Shown: positions 35,845 to 44,816 of the stretch, piece by piece
Layout of the letters: every line of letters begins with the position of its first letter
How positions within the stretch are numbered: position 1 is the first letter of the stretch
Assembly: GCF_049977365.1 (NCBI RefSeq)
Contig: NZ_JBNGEN010000001.1
Location: 310,001-374,000 of the forward strand
Source: Brachymonas sp049977365
GTDB lineage: Bacteria; Pseudomonadota; Gammaproteobacteria; Burkholderiales; Burkholderiaceae_C
Reading direction: 5' to 3'
DNA: 64,000 nucleotides
Program-made: the position numbers and the translations under genes
Notes under the pieces: model-generated
What the model saw: only the letters and a program-made list of their open reading frames with translations
What the model was told of the DNA's origin: nothing
Database searches by the model: none

Positions 35845-36824
35845 GCCGACTTCTCCTTGCGCACCAGATGTCTGCGGGCCTCCAGCATGCGCACCACATC
35901 CAGACTCCAGGGGCCTCCGCAAATGGTCATGCGCGTGGGAACCACCATCTCTCCCAGCCTCAGGTGGGCCAGCGCCACCGGCAGCCGGTCCCGGAACTCG
36001 ATGCTGGGCTCGTCCCGACCATAGTCCGGCGTCAGCAGCAGATCCGGCTGGGTGGCCACCAGCCGTTCCATGGGCAGATACCCGTATCCGCGCAATCCGG
36101 CCATGGCTGCGGCATTCCGGTATCCAGCGAGTTGCAGCAGCTCATCGAACATGGTGCCCGTGCCACTGCCATAGCCCATCCAGCTGCGCTCTGCTGCCAC
36201 AGGCTGCAGGGTGGCGGACTCTTGTGCACGTGCTGCGCGCAGAGCCTGTACCTCCTGCTGCATGCGCGCCACCAGCGCACGCCCCCGCTCGGGTCGCGCC
36301 ACAGCCTCGGCCACCACCATGGTCTGGATGGCCACTTCGTGCAGCGAATTCGCCAGCGGCACTTCCACGACGCGCACACCGAGCTGGCGCAGCATCTGAG
36401 CCGTGTAGCGTGTGGTGTACCGGCCCACCAGCACCAGATCGGGCCGCAGCCGCAGGATGCTCTCCGCATCGCCTCGCACGCCGGGAATGCCGCGGGCACG
36501 CTCGGCCAGCATGGACATGCGCGGGTCATGGGCCAGCTCGCTCACCGCCACCACCTGATGGCGATCGGCAAGCTGCAGCACCAGCTGATCGGCGCACAGA
36601 TTGAGCGATACGATGCGCTGCGGCCGGGCTGCAGCCGGCGCCGCAGAAGAGGAGGCAGATTTCCCTTGCGAACTGGCCTGCGGCCCGGGGACCACAGGCG
36701 CAGCCGCGTCACGGCATCCGGCCAGTGCAGCTGCCAGCATGAGCACCGCCGGCAGGCACCGCCCCCTGCGCCCCATGGAGCGCACCGCTCCTGCCGCCCT
36801 GCCGAGTCGCCCTGGCCTGCGCAT
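35841..36824 (-). CDS. btuF: Periplasmic cobalamin-binding lipoprotein BtuF
   Basis: A 327-residue helical-backbone binding protein. The N-terminal signal ends in lipobox LAGC (Cys37), so it is probably lipid-anchored rather than free as in E. coli. A Ser/Ala/Pro linker (40-65) follows, then the BtuF/FhuD fold with PQRIVSLNLCADQLVLQLAD, RPDLVLVGRY, the long backbone helix and DLLLTPDYGRDEP. It starts 13 bases after the btuB stop. Given the cobalamin riboswitch upstream of btuB, a B12 ligand is most likely, though it could bind another corrinoid. Confidence 0.88.
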   Translation of the reverse strand: MRRPGRLGRAAGAVRSMGRRGRCLPAVLMLAAALAGCRDAAAPVVPGPQASSQGKSASSSAAPAAARPQRIVSLNLCADQLVLQLADRHQVVAVSELAHDPRMSMLAERARGIPGVRGDAESILRLRPDLVLVGRYTTRYTAQMLRQLGVRVVEVPLANSLHEVAIQTMVVAEAVARPERGRALVARMQQEVQALRAARAQESATLQPVAAERSWMGYGSGTGTMFDELLQLAGYRNAAAMAGLRGYGYLPMERLVATQPDLLLTPDYGRDEPSIEFRDRLPVALAHLRLGEMVVPTRMTICGGPWSLDVVRMLEARRHLVRKEKSA

Positions 36825-36837
36825 CGTCCGCCCTGCC

Positions 36838-38877
36838 TTACAGGAAGTCCCAACGATAGGTCAGCTTGACCTCACGCCCCGGCATGGGGTAGCCCGGCAC
36901 CACCTGGTAGGCGCGGTTGAACAGGTTGTCCACCGCCACCCGCACCGTCTGGTGAGCTGCCGGCTTCCAGCTCATGCTGGCATCCCACAGGGTATATCCA
37001 CCCTGCTGGCCCAGCGTGCTCGTCCAGTCCGCCCAGTAGGCAGTCTTGAGCGTGCGGCCGACATACCGGGCTCCCAGATGGGCTCCCACATTGCCCCAGT
37101 GGCCATCGAGCGAGGCCCGCAGCGTCTGGCGCGGCACGTATTCCAGATCCGTCCAGCCCGAGCCGTTGTTCTGCTCCGCGCGGAAACTGTAGCTGTAGCC
37201 CACCCCCAGATCCAGCGCCGGGGTGATGCGCCAGCGGCCACTCAGCTCCATGCCCTGCATCCGGGCTCTGTCGGCATTGGTCCACGAGGACACATTGCCC
37301 GGCAGCGTCACCGCCACGATCTTGTCGTGCACGCGCGTGTCATGAAGGGTCACATCCGCGTTCCAGTTGTCCTGCTCTGCCGAGAGGCCGATGTCGGCGC
37401 TGACGCTGCTCTCCGGCTTGAGCGCCGGATTGCCCTGGTAGTCCATGCCGTAGCTCGAATACTTGCCCGCAAGTTTCCAGGCGCTCGGAGCCGCATAGCC
37501 CCGGCCGATGGTCGCATGCAGCGCCAGTGCAGGCGTGAGGGCATGGCGGATGCCGGCACTCGGGCTGAACTGGTGGAAGTTGCGGCTCTGCGGAGCGTTG
37601 TCCGGGAAGTCATCCGTGTCCAGGGTGGACAGACGAAAATGGTCGTATCGTCCCCCCACATAGGCCGACGTGCGTCCGTCGTTGAAGCGGACGTTCTGCT
37701 GGGCATAGAGCGCAGCGTTTTCCTGTCGGCTGTCTGGCTGGTAGACCGACGGGGAACCATACCAGTAGCTCACCGAGCGCGCCTTCTGTACCTGGTAGTC
37801 GAACCCGTAGACCAGCTCCGCACCGGGGTGCCACTGCCATTCGTCCTTGAGCTGCACCCCATGCCAGTCCAGTGCCGACTGGAACGAGGGAGTCCTGGAG
37901 CCATCGGTGGCCACGTCGTCCATGGACGTATGTTCCTCACCCCTGTAGCCCGTGATGCTGAGTGCATGGTTGCCCACATCCCCCCTGAGCACGGCGCTGT
38001 AGAGCCGATGGGTCATGTCCTTGACCGTCGGCGTGCCCGAATAGCCAGGCAACGCTCCAGGATTCTCCACATCGTTGCCCTTGAACAGATCCGCGCGCAC
38101 GTCGAGCTGCCACTGCGGCGCCAGCCTGAATCCCAGTCGCAGGTCATGGTGGTAGGTGTCATAGCCGCTCGGATGCGCCGTTCCTCCCGGGTAGCTGTAA
38201 TCGCCCTGACGGTGCCATCCGCCGAAATAGTCGAAATTGAGCCAGGGTGTCAGTGCACCGCCAATGTCTCCCTGCACCTCGCGCTGGCCCATAGTGCCGG
38301 CAGACACCTCCACACCACCCTGCAGCGCACCCGTGCGGCGCACCGGAATCAGGTTGATCACGCCTGCCATGGCCTGCGAGCCATAAAGGGACGACGCAGG
38401 CCCCTGCAGCACCTCGATGCGGGACACGCCAGCGGTGGGCATCATGCTCAGCTCGTTGACGATGGCCGGAATGCCATCCTGCAGCACCAGCGTCTGCAGC
38501 GATTCGCCCACCATCGGGCTATAGGGCGTGAATCCGCGCATGCCCACGGCCGAGGACAGCCCCGGATACTGCTTGATGTCCACGCTCGTGGTCTTGCCCA
38601 GCAGATCGGCCAGCTCCGCATGGGGCGTCGCCTCGATCTGTCTGCGCGTCACCACCTCGATGCGCTGGGGCGTGTCCTTCACGGACATTTCGGCACGCGA
38701 GCCGGTGATCACCACGTTGTACTCCGGGGCATCGCCCCCGTCGGCGGAATCGCGCGGTGCCTCCCCTGCCGATGCCTGTGCCGCCGCAGTGCCCGAAGTC
38801 TGCGCCACGGCAGCCGCCACCGGACTGAGGCAGAACAGCAGCCCTGCCAGCCGGAACATAGAAATGGAATGTGTCAT
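36838..38877 (-). CDS. btuB: TonB-dependent outer-membrane cobalamin receptor (BtuB-like)
   Basis: A 679-residue receptor. A signal peptide (FRLAGLLFCLSPVAAAVAQ) is followed by a linker, a TonB-box-like EYNVVITGSRAEM, the plug (about 85-200, with VGMRGFTPYS and IEVLQGPASSLYGSQAMAG) and a 22-strand barrel ending in TYRWDFL, where the C-terminal aromatic residue fits outer-membrane insertion. The start at 38877 (MTHSISMF) has the signal immediately after it; longer frames upstream lie in the leader. A cobalamin riboswitch precedes it by 245 bases. Confidence 0.9.
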   Translation of the reverse strand: MTHSISMFRLAGLLFCLSPVAAAVAQTSGTAAAQASAGEAPRDSADGGDAPEYNVVITGSRAEMSVKDTPQRIEVVTRRQIEATPHAELADLLGKTTSVDIKQYPGLSSAVGMRGFTPYSPMVGESLQTLVLQDGIPAIVNELSMMPTAGVSRIEVLQGPASSLYGSQAMAGVINLIPVRRTGALQGGVEVSAGTMGQREVQGDIGGALTPWLNFDYFGGWHRQGDYSYPGGTAHPSGYDTYHHDLRLGFRLAPQWQLDVRADLFKGNDVENPGALPGYSGTPTVKDMTHRLYSAVLRGDVGNHALSITGYRGEEHTSMDDVATDGSRTPSFQSALDWHGVQLKDEWQWHPGAELVYGFDYQVQKARSVSYWYGSPSVYQPDSRQENAALYAQQNVRFNDGRTSAYVGGRYDHFRLSTLDTDDFPDNAPQSRNFHQFSPSAGIRHALTPALALHATIGRGYAAPSAWKLAGKYSSYGMDYQGNPALKPESSVSADIGLSAEQDNWNADVTLHDTRVHDKIVAVTLPGNVSSWTNADRARMQGMELSGRWRITPALDLGVGYSYSFRAEQNNGSGWTDLEYVPRQTLRASLDGHWGNVGAHLGARYVGRTLKTAYWADWTSTLGQQGGYTLWDASMSWKPAAHQTVRVAVDNLFNRAYQVVPGYPMPGREVKLTYRWDFL

Positions 38878-39092
38878 TGTCGATACGGTGTATGACCGCA
38901 TTGCACGCATCCGGAAAAACACGCCAGCCGGAGTGCCCCGCACTGCCTTGCCTTGCACCCCCATGCCGGCCCCCGCGCGCTTCCTGAACTGAAACGCACG
39001 GACACCCTCTGCACGGACGTGCATGGCTTCATGCCATGCCGCACCCCGAAGACGGACTCCCGGTCTGCTCCCCGCAAACGGTCAAGATACTG

Positions 39093-39116
39093 GCTGCCGC
39101 ACCCTGAAGCGGCAGC
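39093..39116 (-). promoter_or_regulatory. Hairpin directly after the cobalamin aptamer
   Basis: GCTGCCGC (39093-39100) and GCGGCAGC (39109-39116) form a perfect 8-bp stem just downstream (minus strand) of the aptamer. There is no T run after it, so it is not a simple intrinsic terminator. A second hairpin (GCATGGC/GCCATGC, 39021-39039) lies further down the leader. These may form the expression platform. Confidence 0.5.
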
Positions 39117-39121
39117 ACGCT

Positions 39122-39365
39122 GCATGCCAGGCCGGTATCCGGACTCGTGAGTCTTGACGTTTCGCCTTCCCATCCGATGTCGATCCAAGAGAACCGCATT
39201 GCACGGACTCCACGACCCAGACAGTGGCTGCCGCGCGGCATGGACCATGTCGCGCAGCATGAAACGCCCACACTCACCCACCGTTGCGGGGGCAGTCCGG
39301 GCATGGCGCCCTGCAGGCGCGCACCCGGTTCCCGTTCAACCCTTGCGGGGCACCTGGCATTCTCT
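39122..39365 (-). promoter_or_regulatory. Cobalamin riboswitch of the btu operon
   Basis: Minus-strand elements in order: CCAGGTGCCCCGC (around 39343-39356), ACGGGAACCGGGTGC (39321-39335), CCGCAACGGTG (39279-39289), GCCACTG (39222-39228), GGGAAGG (39165-39171) and a B12-box-like segment AGTCCGGATACCGGCCTGGC (39126-39145). Order and spacing match the adenosylcobalamin class. The gene downstream is the BtuB-like receptor, as expected. Cobalamin should repress the operon. Confidence 0.93.
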
Positions 39366-39509
39366 CGTTCCTGCCCCGCCTCACAGCGGTGAGGGTTCGG
39401 TGCAGGAACTCTCCATTGTATCGGCGATGCGCTCCCATCCCTCTCCAAGTGCATGGAAACGGCAACCTTCGTCATGCAATGCACGGGCAATGCGCGGATA
39501 ATCTCCTGC

Positions 39510-40328
39510 ATGAGCATCATCATCCATACCCCTGAAGAAATCGAGGAAATGCGCAAGGCATGCCGCTTTGCGGGCGAACTGCTGGACTTTCTCGGTCCCC
39601 ATGTCGTCCCCGGCATCACCACCAACGAGCTGGACCGCCTCTGCGAGGAATACACCACCAGCCACGGTGCCGTCTCCGCGCCCCTCAACTACGCGCCTCC
39701 CGGCCACCGCCCCTATCCCAAATCGATGTGCACCTCGGTCAACCACCAGGTCTGTCACGGCATTCCCAACGACAAGCCGCTCAAGAAGGGCGACATCGTG
39801 AACATCGACGTCACTCCCCGCCTCAACGGCTGGCATGGCGATTCGAGCCGCATGTACATCGTGGGCGGTGAGGATGCCGCGCCCCCCTACGTCAGCCGGC
39901 TGTGCCGCGTCACCTACGAATCCATGTGGAAGGGTATTCTCGAAGTCAGGCCCGGAGCCCATCTGGGAGACGTGGGCCACGCCATCCAGAAATACGTCGA
40001 GAGCCACGGCTACAGCGTGGTACGCGAATTCTGTGGACACGGAGTGGGCCGCGACTTCCACACCGATCCGCAGGTGCTGCACTACGGCCGGCCAGGCACC
40101 ATGGAGGAACTGGTTCCAGGCATGATCTTCACCATCGAGCCCATGGTCAATGCAGGCCGCCGCGAGATCAAGGAAGGTCCCGATGGCTGGGCCATCGTCA
40201 CCAAGGACCGATCCCTCTCGGCCCAATGGGAACATGCCGTGGTCGTCACGCCCACGGGCTATGAGGTGCTCACCCTGTCGCCCGGCATGCCCGCGCTGCC
40301 CGACTTTGTGCACGCCACTGCGACCTGA
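39510..40328 (+). CDS. map: Methionine aminopeptidase type I
   Basis: A 272-residue dinuclear-metal peptidase removing the initiator Met. Metal ligands are seen in NIDVTPRLNGWHGDSSRM (two Asp), CGHGVGRDFHTDPQ (His), IFTIEPMVN (Glu) and QWEHAVVV (Glu). It diverges from the btu operon and precedes glnD, as in other Burkholderiales. The start at 39510 (MSIIIHTPEEIEEM) fits the family; in-frame codons upstream are in the divergent spacer. No rpsB is beside it. Confidence 0.96.
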   Translation: MSIIIHTPEEIEEMRKACRFAGELLDFLGPHVVPGITTNELDRLCEEYTTSHGAVSAPLNYAPPGHRPYPKSMCTSVNHQVCHGIPNDKPLKKGDIVNIDVTPRLNGWHGDSSRMYIVGGEDAAPPYVSRLCRVTYESMWKGILEVRPGAHLGDVGHAIQKYVESHGYSVVREFCGHGVGRDFHTDPQVLHYGRPGTMEELVPGMIFTIEPMVNAGRREIKEGPDGWAIVTKDRSLSAQWEHAVVVTPTGYEVLTLSPGMPALPDFVHATAT

Positions 40329-40496
40329 TGCCCATTCCCGGTGCTCGGCCGGCAGACGCTGTGGCCTTGTCCGGGGAGGCAGTGCCCTGGTGCGCTTCTT
40401 GCTTGCCACGGAGTTGCACCTCTCCGGAGTGCCTGGTCAACCTGCCGGTGCCACTCCTTTCCGGTCCTCCGAGAAATCTGCCTTTTCCCCTTTCCC

Positions 40497-43328
40497 ATGA
40501 GCACTCCGTCTCCCTTCTCCGCCCCTGCCCCGCTCACGCGCCAGGACTACCAGGCCGCCAAGCAGGCCCTGCTCGCGCCGCTGGCCGATGAATCCGGCAG
40601 CGTGCGCGCCATGCGCAGCATCATGGGCATCCTGCACCGGCTGGCGCAACTCACCGATCACTCGCTCACGGCCCTGTGGCAGCAGCACGGGCTCGACCGC
40701 GAACGGGTTGCGCTGGCGGCAGTGGGGGGCTTCGGCAGAGGCGAGCTGTACCCCTACTCGGACGTCGATGTGCTCATCCTCCTGCCCATGCCCATGCAGG
40801 AAGCGGGGGCCGACCTGCGCCAGCGCATCGAGGCTTTCGTGGGCAGCTGCTGGGACATGGGCCTCGAAATCGGCTCCAGCGTGCGTTCGGTGCAGGAATG
40901 CGTGGCCGAAGCCGAAAAGGACATCACCGTCCAGACCGCCCTGCTCGAACGCCGCCTCATCACAGGCCCCGCCGACCTCTACGACGCGCTGAGCGCCGCC
41001 TATGACAGTGCCATGCACCCCTACGGGTTCTATCTGGCCAAGACGCTCGAGATGCGTCAGCGCCACGGCAAGTACGAGAACACGCCCTACTCGCTCGAAC
41101 CCAACTGCAAGGAATCTCCCGGTGGCCTGCGCGACCTGCAAGTCGTGCTCTGGGTAGCCAAGGCAGCCGGCTACGGAGACTCCTGGAGCGCGCTCATGCG
41201 CAGCGGGCTCATGACACCCTATGAAGCACGCCATGTGCGGCGCAGCTACGTCATGCTGAGCCTCGTCCGCACCCGCCTCCACATGGTCGCGCGCCGCCGC
41301 GAGGACCGCCTCATCTTCGATCTGCAGGACCCCGTCGCCAAGCTCTTCGGCTATGCGCTGGAAACCCCCTCCTCCCGAGCCGGCAAGACCAGTCCGCTGC
41401 GCCCCAGCGAAGCGCTGATGAAGCACTACTACTGGACCGCCAAGGCCGTCACCCAGCTCACCCAGATCTTGCTGCTCAACATTGCCGAGCGGCTGCAGGC
41501 CAGCGGCCACACGCGCGAGGACGATCCCGCTCCGGTCACCGAAGCCATGAAGCGCCTGCAGGACAGCGCCAGAGCCCAGCAGGCCAGGGCCGCCATCCAG
41601 GCCGAGGAATCGGGCAACTCCGCCCTGGCCCTGCAGGAAACCGTCAACCCGGTTGCCAGCACGGCCGTGACGGACATCGACTACGAACAGCAGACCCAGG
41701 AACCCCGGCACCTGCCCTCCATCAACGAGCGCTTCCTCGACAACAACGGCCTGCTCGAAGTCGCCACCGACGACCTGTATTTCCGTGAACCGCACGCCAT
41801 CCTGGAAACCTTCATCCTGGCCCAGCGGGAAATCGGCATCAGCGGTCTGTCTGCCCGCACCCTGCGTGCGCTCTACAACGCCCGGGTGATCATGGACAGT
41901 GCCTTCCGGCGCGATCCGGTCCACCATCGCCAGTTCATGGAGATCCTGCAGGCCCCTTCGGGCGTCACCCATGCCCTGCGCCTGATGAACCAGACCTCCG
42001 TGCTGGGCCGCTACCTCTGGGTGTTCCGCAAGATCGTGGGCCAGATGCAGCACGACCTGTTCCACGTCTACACGGTCGATCAGCACATTCTCATGGTCGT
42101 GCGCAACGTGCGGCGCTTCTTCATCCCCGAGCACGCGCACGAATACCCTTTCTGCTCCCAGCTCGCCGCCGGCTGGGATGCCCCCTGGATCCTCTCCACC
42201 GCAGCCCTGTTCCACGACATCGCCAAGGGCCGCGGAGGCGACCACTCCCAGCTCGGCGAGCAGGAAGTGCGCAAGTTCGCCAAGATCCATGGCATCTCCC
42301 AGGAAGACACCGACCTGATCGCCTTTCTGGTGCGCCAGCACCTGACCATGAGCATGGTGGCCCAGAAGCAGGACATCAGCGACCCCGATGTCATCACCGC
42401 CTTTGCGAAGACCGTGGGCAACGAGCGCTACCTCACCGCCCTCTACCTGCTCACCGTGGCCGACATACGCGGCACCAGCCCCAAGGTCTGGAACGGCTGG
42501 AAGGGCAAGCTGCTCGAAGACCTCTACAAGGCCACGCTGCGCGTGCTCGGTGGCCACGTGCCCGATCTGGATGCGCTGGTGGAAGCACGCAAGCGCGATG
42601 CCCAGGTCGAACTGGCGCGCTACTCGATGCCCTTCGAAGGCCACCTCAAGCTCTGGAACGCCCTGGACGTGAGCTATTTCATGCGGCATGACGCCAACGA
42701 AATCGCATGGCACACGCGTCACATCGCCCGCCATGCCGGACAGGGCAGAACCATCGTTCGCGCCCGGCTCTCGCCGCACGGCGAGGGACTGCAGGTGCTG
42801 GTCTACACCCCCGACCAGCCCGAGCTGTTCGCCCGCATCTGCGGCTACTTCGACAGCGCCTCGTTCAGCATCCTGGATGCCAAGGTCCACACCACCACCG
42901 ACGGCTACGCGCTCGACACCTTCCAGGTGGTCACCTCCATCATGCCCGAGCACTACCGCGAATTCATGACCATGGTAGAGAGCTCGCTCACCCACGTCCT
43001 TGAGCATCCGGGCGCCCTGCCCGAACCTTCGCATGGTCGACTCTCGCGCCGGGCCAAGAGTTTCCCCATGACGCCGACGGTCCAGTTCACCCCGGATGAA
43101 AAGGTCGAGCACTGGCTCATCACCATCAACGCCAGCGACCGCATGGGACTGCTTTACCGCATCACCCGCGTGCTGGCGCACGACCATATCCACCTGCAGC
43201 TCGCGCACATCTCCACCATGGGCGACCGGGTGGAGGACACCTTCCTCGTCAAGGGCAAGGGCCTGTCATCCGGCCCGGTGCAGGCCCGGCTCGAATCGGA
43301 CCTGCTCGACGCCATCTCGGCCGCATGA
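40497..43328 (+). CDS. glnD: Bifunctional uridylyltransferase/uridylyl-removing enzyme GlnD
   Basis: A 943-residue nitrogen sensor that uridylylates P-II (GlnB Tyr51) when glutamine is low and removes UMP when it is high. The nucleotidyltransferase motif GGFGRGELYPYSDVDV is at 77-92 (Asp89, Asp91); an HD domain with ALFHDIAKGRGGDHSQLG is at about 565-585; two ACT domains cover the C-terminus (about 755-830 and 860-940). All catalytic residues are in place, so both activities should work. The start at 40497 is the first ATG after non-homologous sequence. It follows map by 168 bases. Confidence 0.96.
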   Translation: MSTPSPFSAPAPLTRQDYQAAKQALLAPLADESGSVRAMRSIMGILHRLAQLTDHSLTALWQQHGLDRERVALAAVGGFGRGELYPYSDVDVLILLPMPMQEAGADLRQRIEAFVGSCWDMGLEIGSSVRSVQECVAEAEKDITVQTALLERRLITGPADLYDALSAAYDSAMHPYGFYLAKTLEMRQRHGKYENTPYSLEPNCKESPGGLRDLQVVLWVAKAAGYGDSWSALMRSGLMTPYEARHVRRSYVMLSLVRTRLHMVARRREDRLIFDLQDPVAKLFGYALETPSSRAGKTSPLRPSEALMKHYYWTAKAVTQLTQILLLNIAERLQASGHTREDDPAPVTEAMKRLQDSARAQQARAAIQAEESGNSALALQETVNPVASTAVTDIDYEQQTQEPRHLPSINERFLDNNGLLEVATDDLYFREPHAILETFILAQREIGISGLSARTLRALYNARVIMDSAFRRDPVHHRQFMEILQAPSGVTHALRLMNQTSVLGRYLWVFRKIVGQMQHDLFHVYTVDQHILMVVRNVRRFFIPEHAHEYPFCSQLAAGWDAPWILSTAALFHDIAKGRGGDHSQLGEQEVRKFAKIHGISQEDTDLIAFLVRQHLTMSMVAQKQDISDPDVITAFAKTVGNERYLTALYLLTVADIRGTSPKVWNGWKGKLLEDLYKATLRVLGGHVPDLDALVEARKRDAQVELARYSMPFEGHLKLWNALDVSYFMRHDANEIAWHTRHIARHAGQGRTIVRARLSPHGEGLQVLVYTPDQPELFARICGYFDSASFSILDAKVHTTTDGYALDTFQVVTSIMPEHYREFMTMVESSLTHVLEHPGALPEPSHGRLSRRAKSFPMTPTVQFTPDEKVEHWLITINASDRMGLLYRITRVLAHDHIHLQLAHISTMGDRVEDTFLVKGKGLSSGPVQARLESDLLDAISAA

Positions 43329-43376
43329 AGGGAGGCGGAGGCTGCGCTCTCTTCGTGAAGCCTCCGCCCAGAACAA

Positions 43377-43408
43377 AGGCTCCCTGCCCAAAAGGGCACA
43401 GGGAGCCT
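43377..43408 (-). terminator. Intrinsic terminator of the TRAP binding-protein gene
   Basis: Perfect 10-bp arms AGGCTCCCTG (43377-43386) and CAGGGAGCCT (43399-43408) with an inner CCC/GGG stem. On the minus strand the stem runs into TTTGTTC, so it probably ends the leftward gene that stops at 43509. Another stem (43334-43368, GGCGGAGGC/GCCTCCGCC) lies on the glnD side without a T run. Confidence 0.7.
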
Positions 43409-43508
43409 GAGAAGGGCAGCCTGCGGGCGCTGCCTGTGACCTGCTGTCGGTACATCCCCGCCTCGGAACGCACAGACAGACGGCGCACCAGCTGCGCCGC
43501 AGCCAGGA

Positions 43509-44654
43509 TCAGACCTTGACCGTCGCCATGTAGCTGTCGAAGCGGAACTGCGAGAAGCGGTTCCAGAGGATCTGGTCGCGCTGGAATTCACGCATCGACT
43601 GGTGGATCTTCTTGAACTCGGGCGACTTGGCTTCGTGCTCGGCGAACACCTCCATCGAGGCCTTGAACCCGGCGTCCATCACTTCCTTGGAGAAAGGCTT
43701 GAGCTGGGTGCCGGCAGCCACCAGACGCTTGAGGGCGCCGGGGTTGCGCGCGTTGTACTTGGCTGTGGTCTCGGCAGCAGCCACGCGGGTAGCTGCATCG
43801 ACAATGGCCTTGTTGGTGGCCGACAGAGCGTTGTAGGCCTTGGCATTGATGAAGAATTCCAGCTCGGCGCTGCCTTCCCACCAGCCGGGATAGTAGTAAT
43901 AGGGGGCCACCTTGTTGAAGCCGAGCTTTTCGTCGTCATAGGGGCCGACGAATTCCACGGCATCGAGCGTGCCCTTCTCCAGCGCCTGGTAGATGTCGCC
44001 GGCCGGCATGTTCTGGGACACCACGCCCAGCTTCTGCATGGCTTCGCCGAACACGCCGCCGCCCATGCGCATCTTCAGCCCCTTGAGGTCCTCGGGGGTG
44101 TTGATTTCCTTGCGGTACCACCCCCCCATCTGCGTACCGGTGTTGCCGGCGCTGGCGCTCTTGATGTTGTACTTGGCGTAGAACTCGTCCATGAGCTTGC
44201 GGCCATTGCCCTGGTCCATCCAGGCATCCATCTGGAGCGTGGTGAGCCCGAAAGGCACTGCACAGCCAAAGGCAAAGATCGGATCCTTGCCAGTGAAGTA
44301 GTAGGACGCGGTTTCTGCCATCTCGATGGTGTTGTTCTGCAGGGCATCCACCACGCCGAAGGCCGGCATGAGCTCACCGGCTGCATGCACGGTCACCTCG
44401 AACTTACCGCCCGAGAGCTGCTTGACGGTTTCCGCGAACCGCTCTGCGCTGCCGTAGATGGTGTCGGTCGACTTGGGAAAGCTCGAAGCCAGACGCCAGC
44501 GCACAGTCTCGCCACTTTGCACGGCAGGCGCCCCCTTCACAGCACCGGAGGCACCGGCATCGGCACCCTCCTTCTTGCCGCACGCCGCCAGCGCGCCTGC
44601 AGCCACCGTAGCCCCGGCGATCCCGAGGTTCTTGACCAGTGAACGTCGATCCAT
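43509..44654 (-). CDS. TRAP transporter solute-binding protein (DctP/TakP-like), orphan
   Basis: A 381-residue periplasmic binding protein of the DctP family, closest in pattern to TakP (2-oxo-acid binding): RWRLASSFPKSTDTIYGSAE near the start and the YYYPGWWEGSAELEFFIN segment. The N-terminus combines a Tat-like RRSLVKN (3-9) with a lipobox LAAC (Cys25). GGGAG stands before the start at 44654. The membrane partners (DctQ/DctM) are not in the neighbourhood, so it must share a transporter encoded elsewhere or act as a sensor. Confidence 0.88.
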   Translation of the reverse strand: MDRRSLVKNLGIAGATVAAGALAACGKKEGADAGASGAVKGAPAVQSGETVRWRLASSFPKSTDTIYGSAERFAETVKQLSGGKFEVTVHAAGELMPAFGVVDALQNNTIEMAETASYYFTGKDPIFAFGCAVPFGLTTLQMDAWMDQGNGRKLMDEFYAKYNIKSASAGNTGTQMGGWYRKEINTPEDLKGLKMRMGGGVFGEAMQKLGVVSQNMPAGDIYQALEKGTLDAVEFVGPYDDEKLGFNKVAPYYYYPGWWEGSAELEFFINAKAYNALSATNKAIVDAATRVAAAETTAKYNARNPGALKRLVAAGTQLKPFSKEVMDAGFKASMEVFAEHEAKSPEFKKIHQSMREFQRDQILWNRFSQFRFDSYMATVKV

Positions 44655-44816
44655 CTCTACTCCCTTGAAGTCATCCAACTTGGAAAATCGCCGAATTATA
44701 GGACGCTCCCCTGCAGGACCTGCGTCCGCACTTTCCCATGCCTGGTGTGGAACATGCACGACTGCCAAAGCATCCACCGGCACTCGTCTGTCCGAGACCG
44801 GCTGCATGCGCTTGTT

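Noticed and set aside
40437..43208. Long leftward open frame opposite glnD
   Set aside because: Complement of glnD with no recognisable motif.
43334..43368. GGCGGAGGC/GCCTCCGCC stem just after glnD
   Set aside because: The stem is perfect but has a 17-base loop and no T run; noted under the neighbouring terminator instead of being called on its own.
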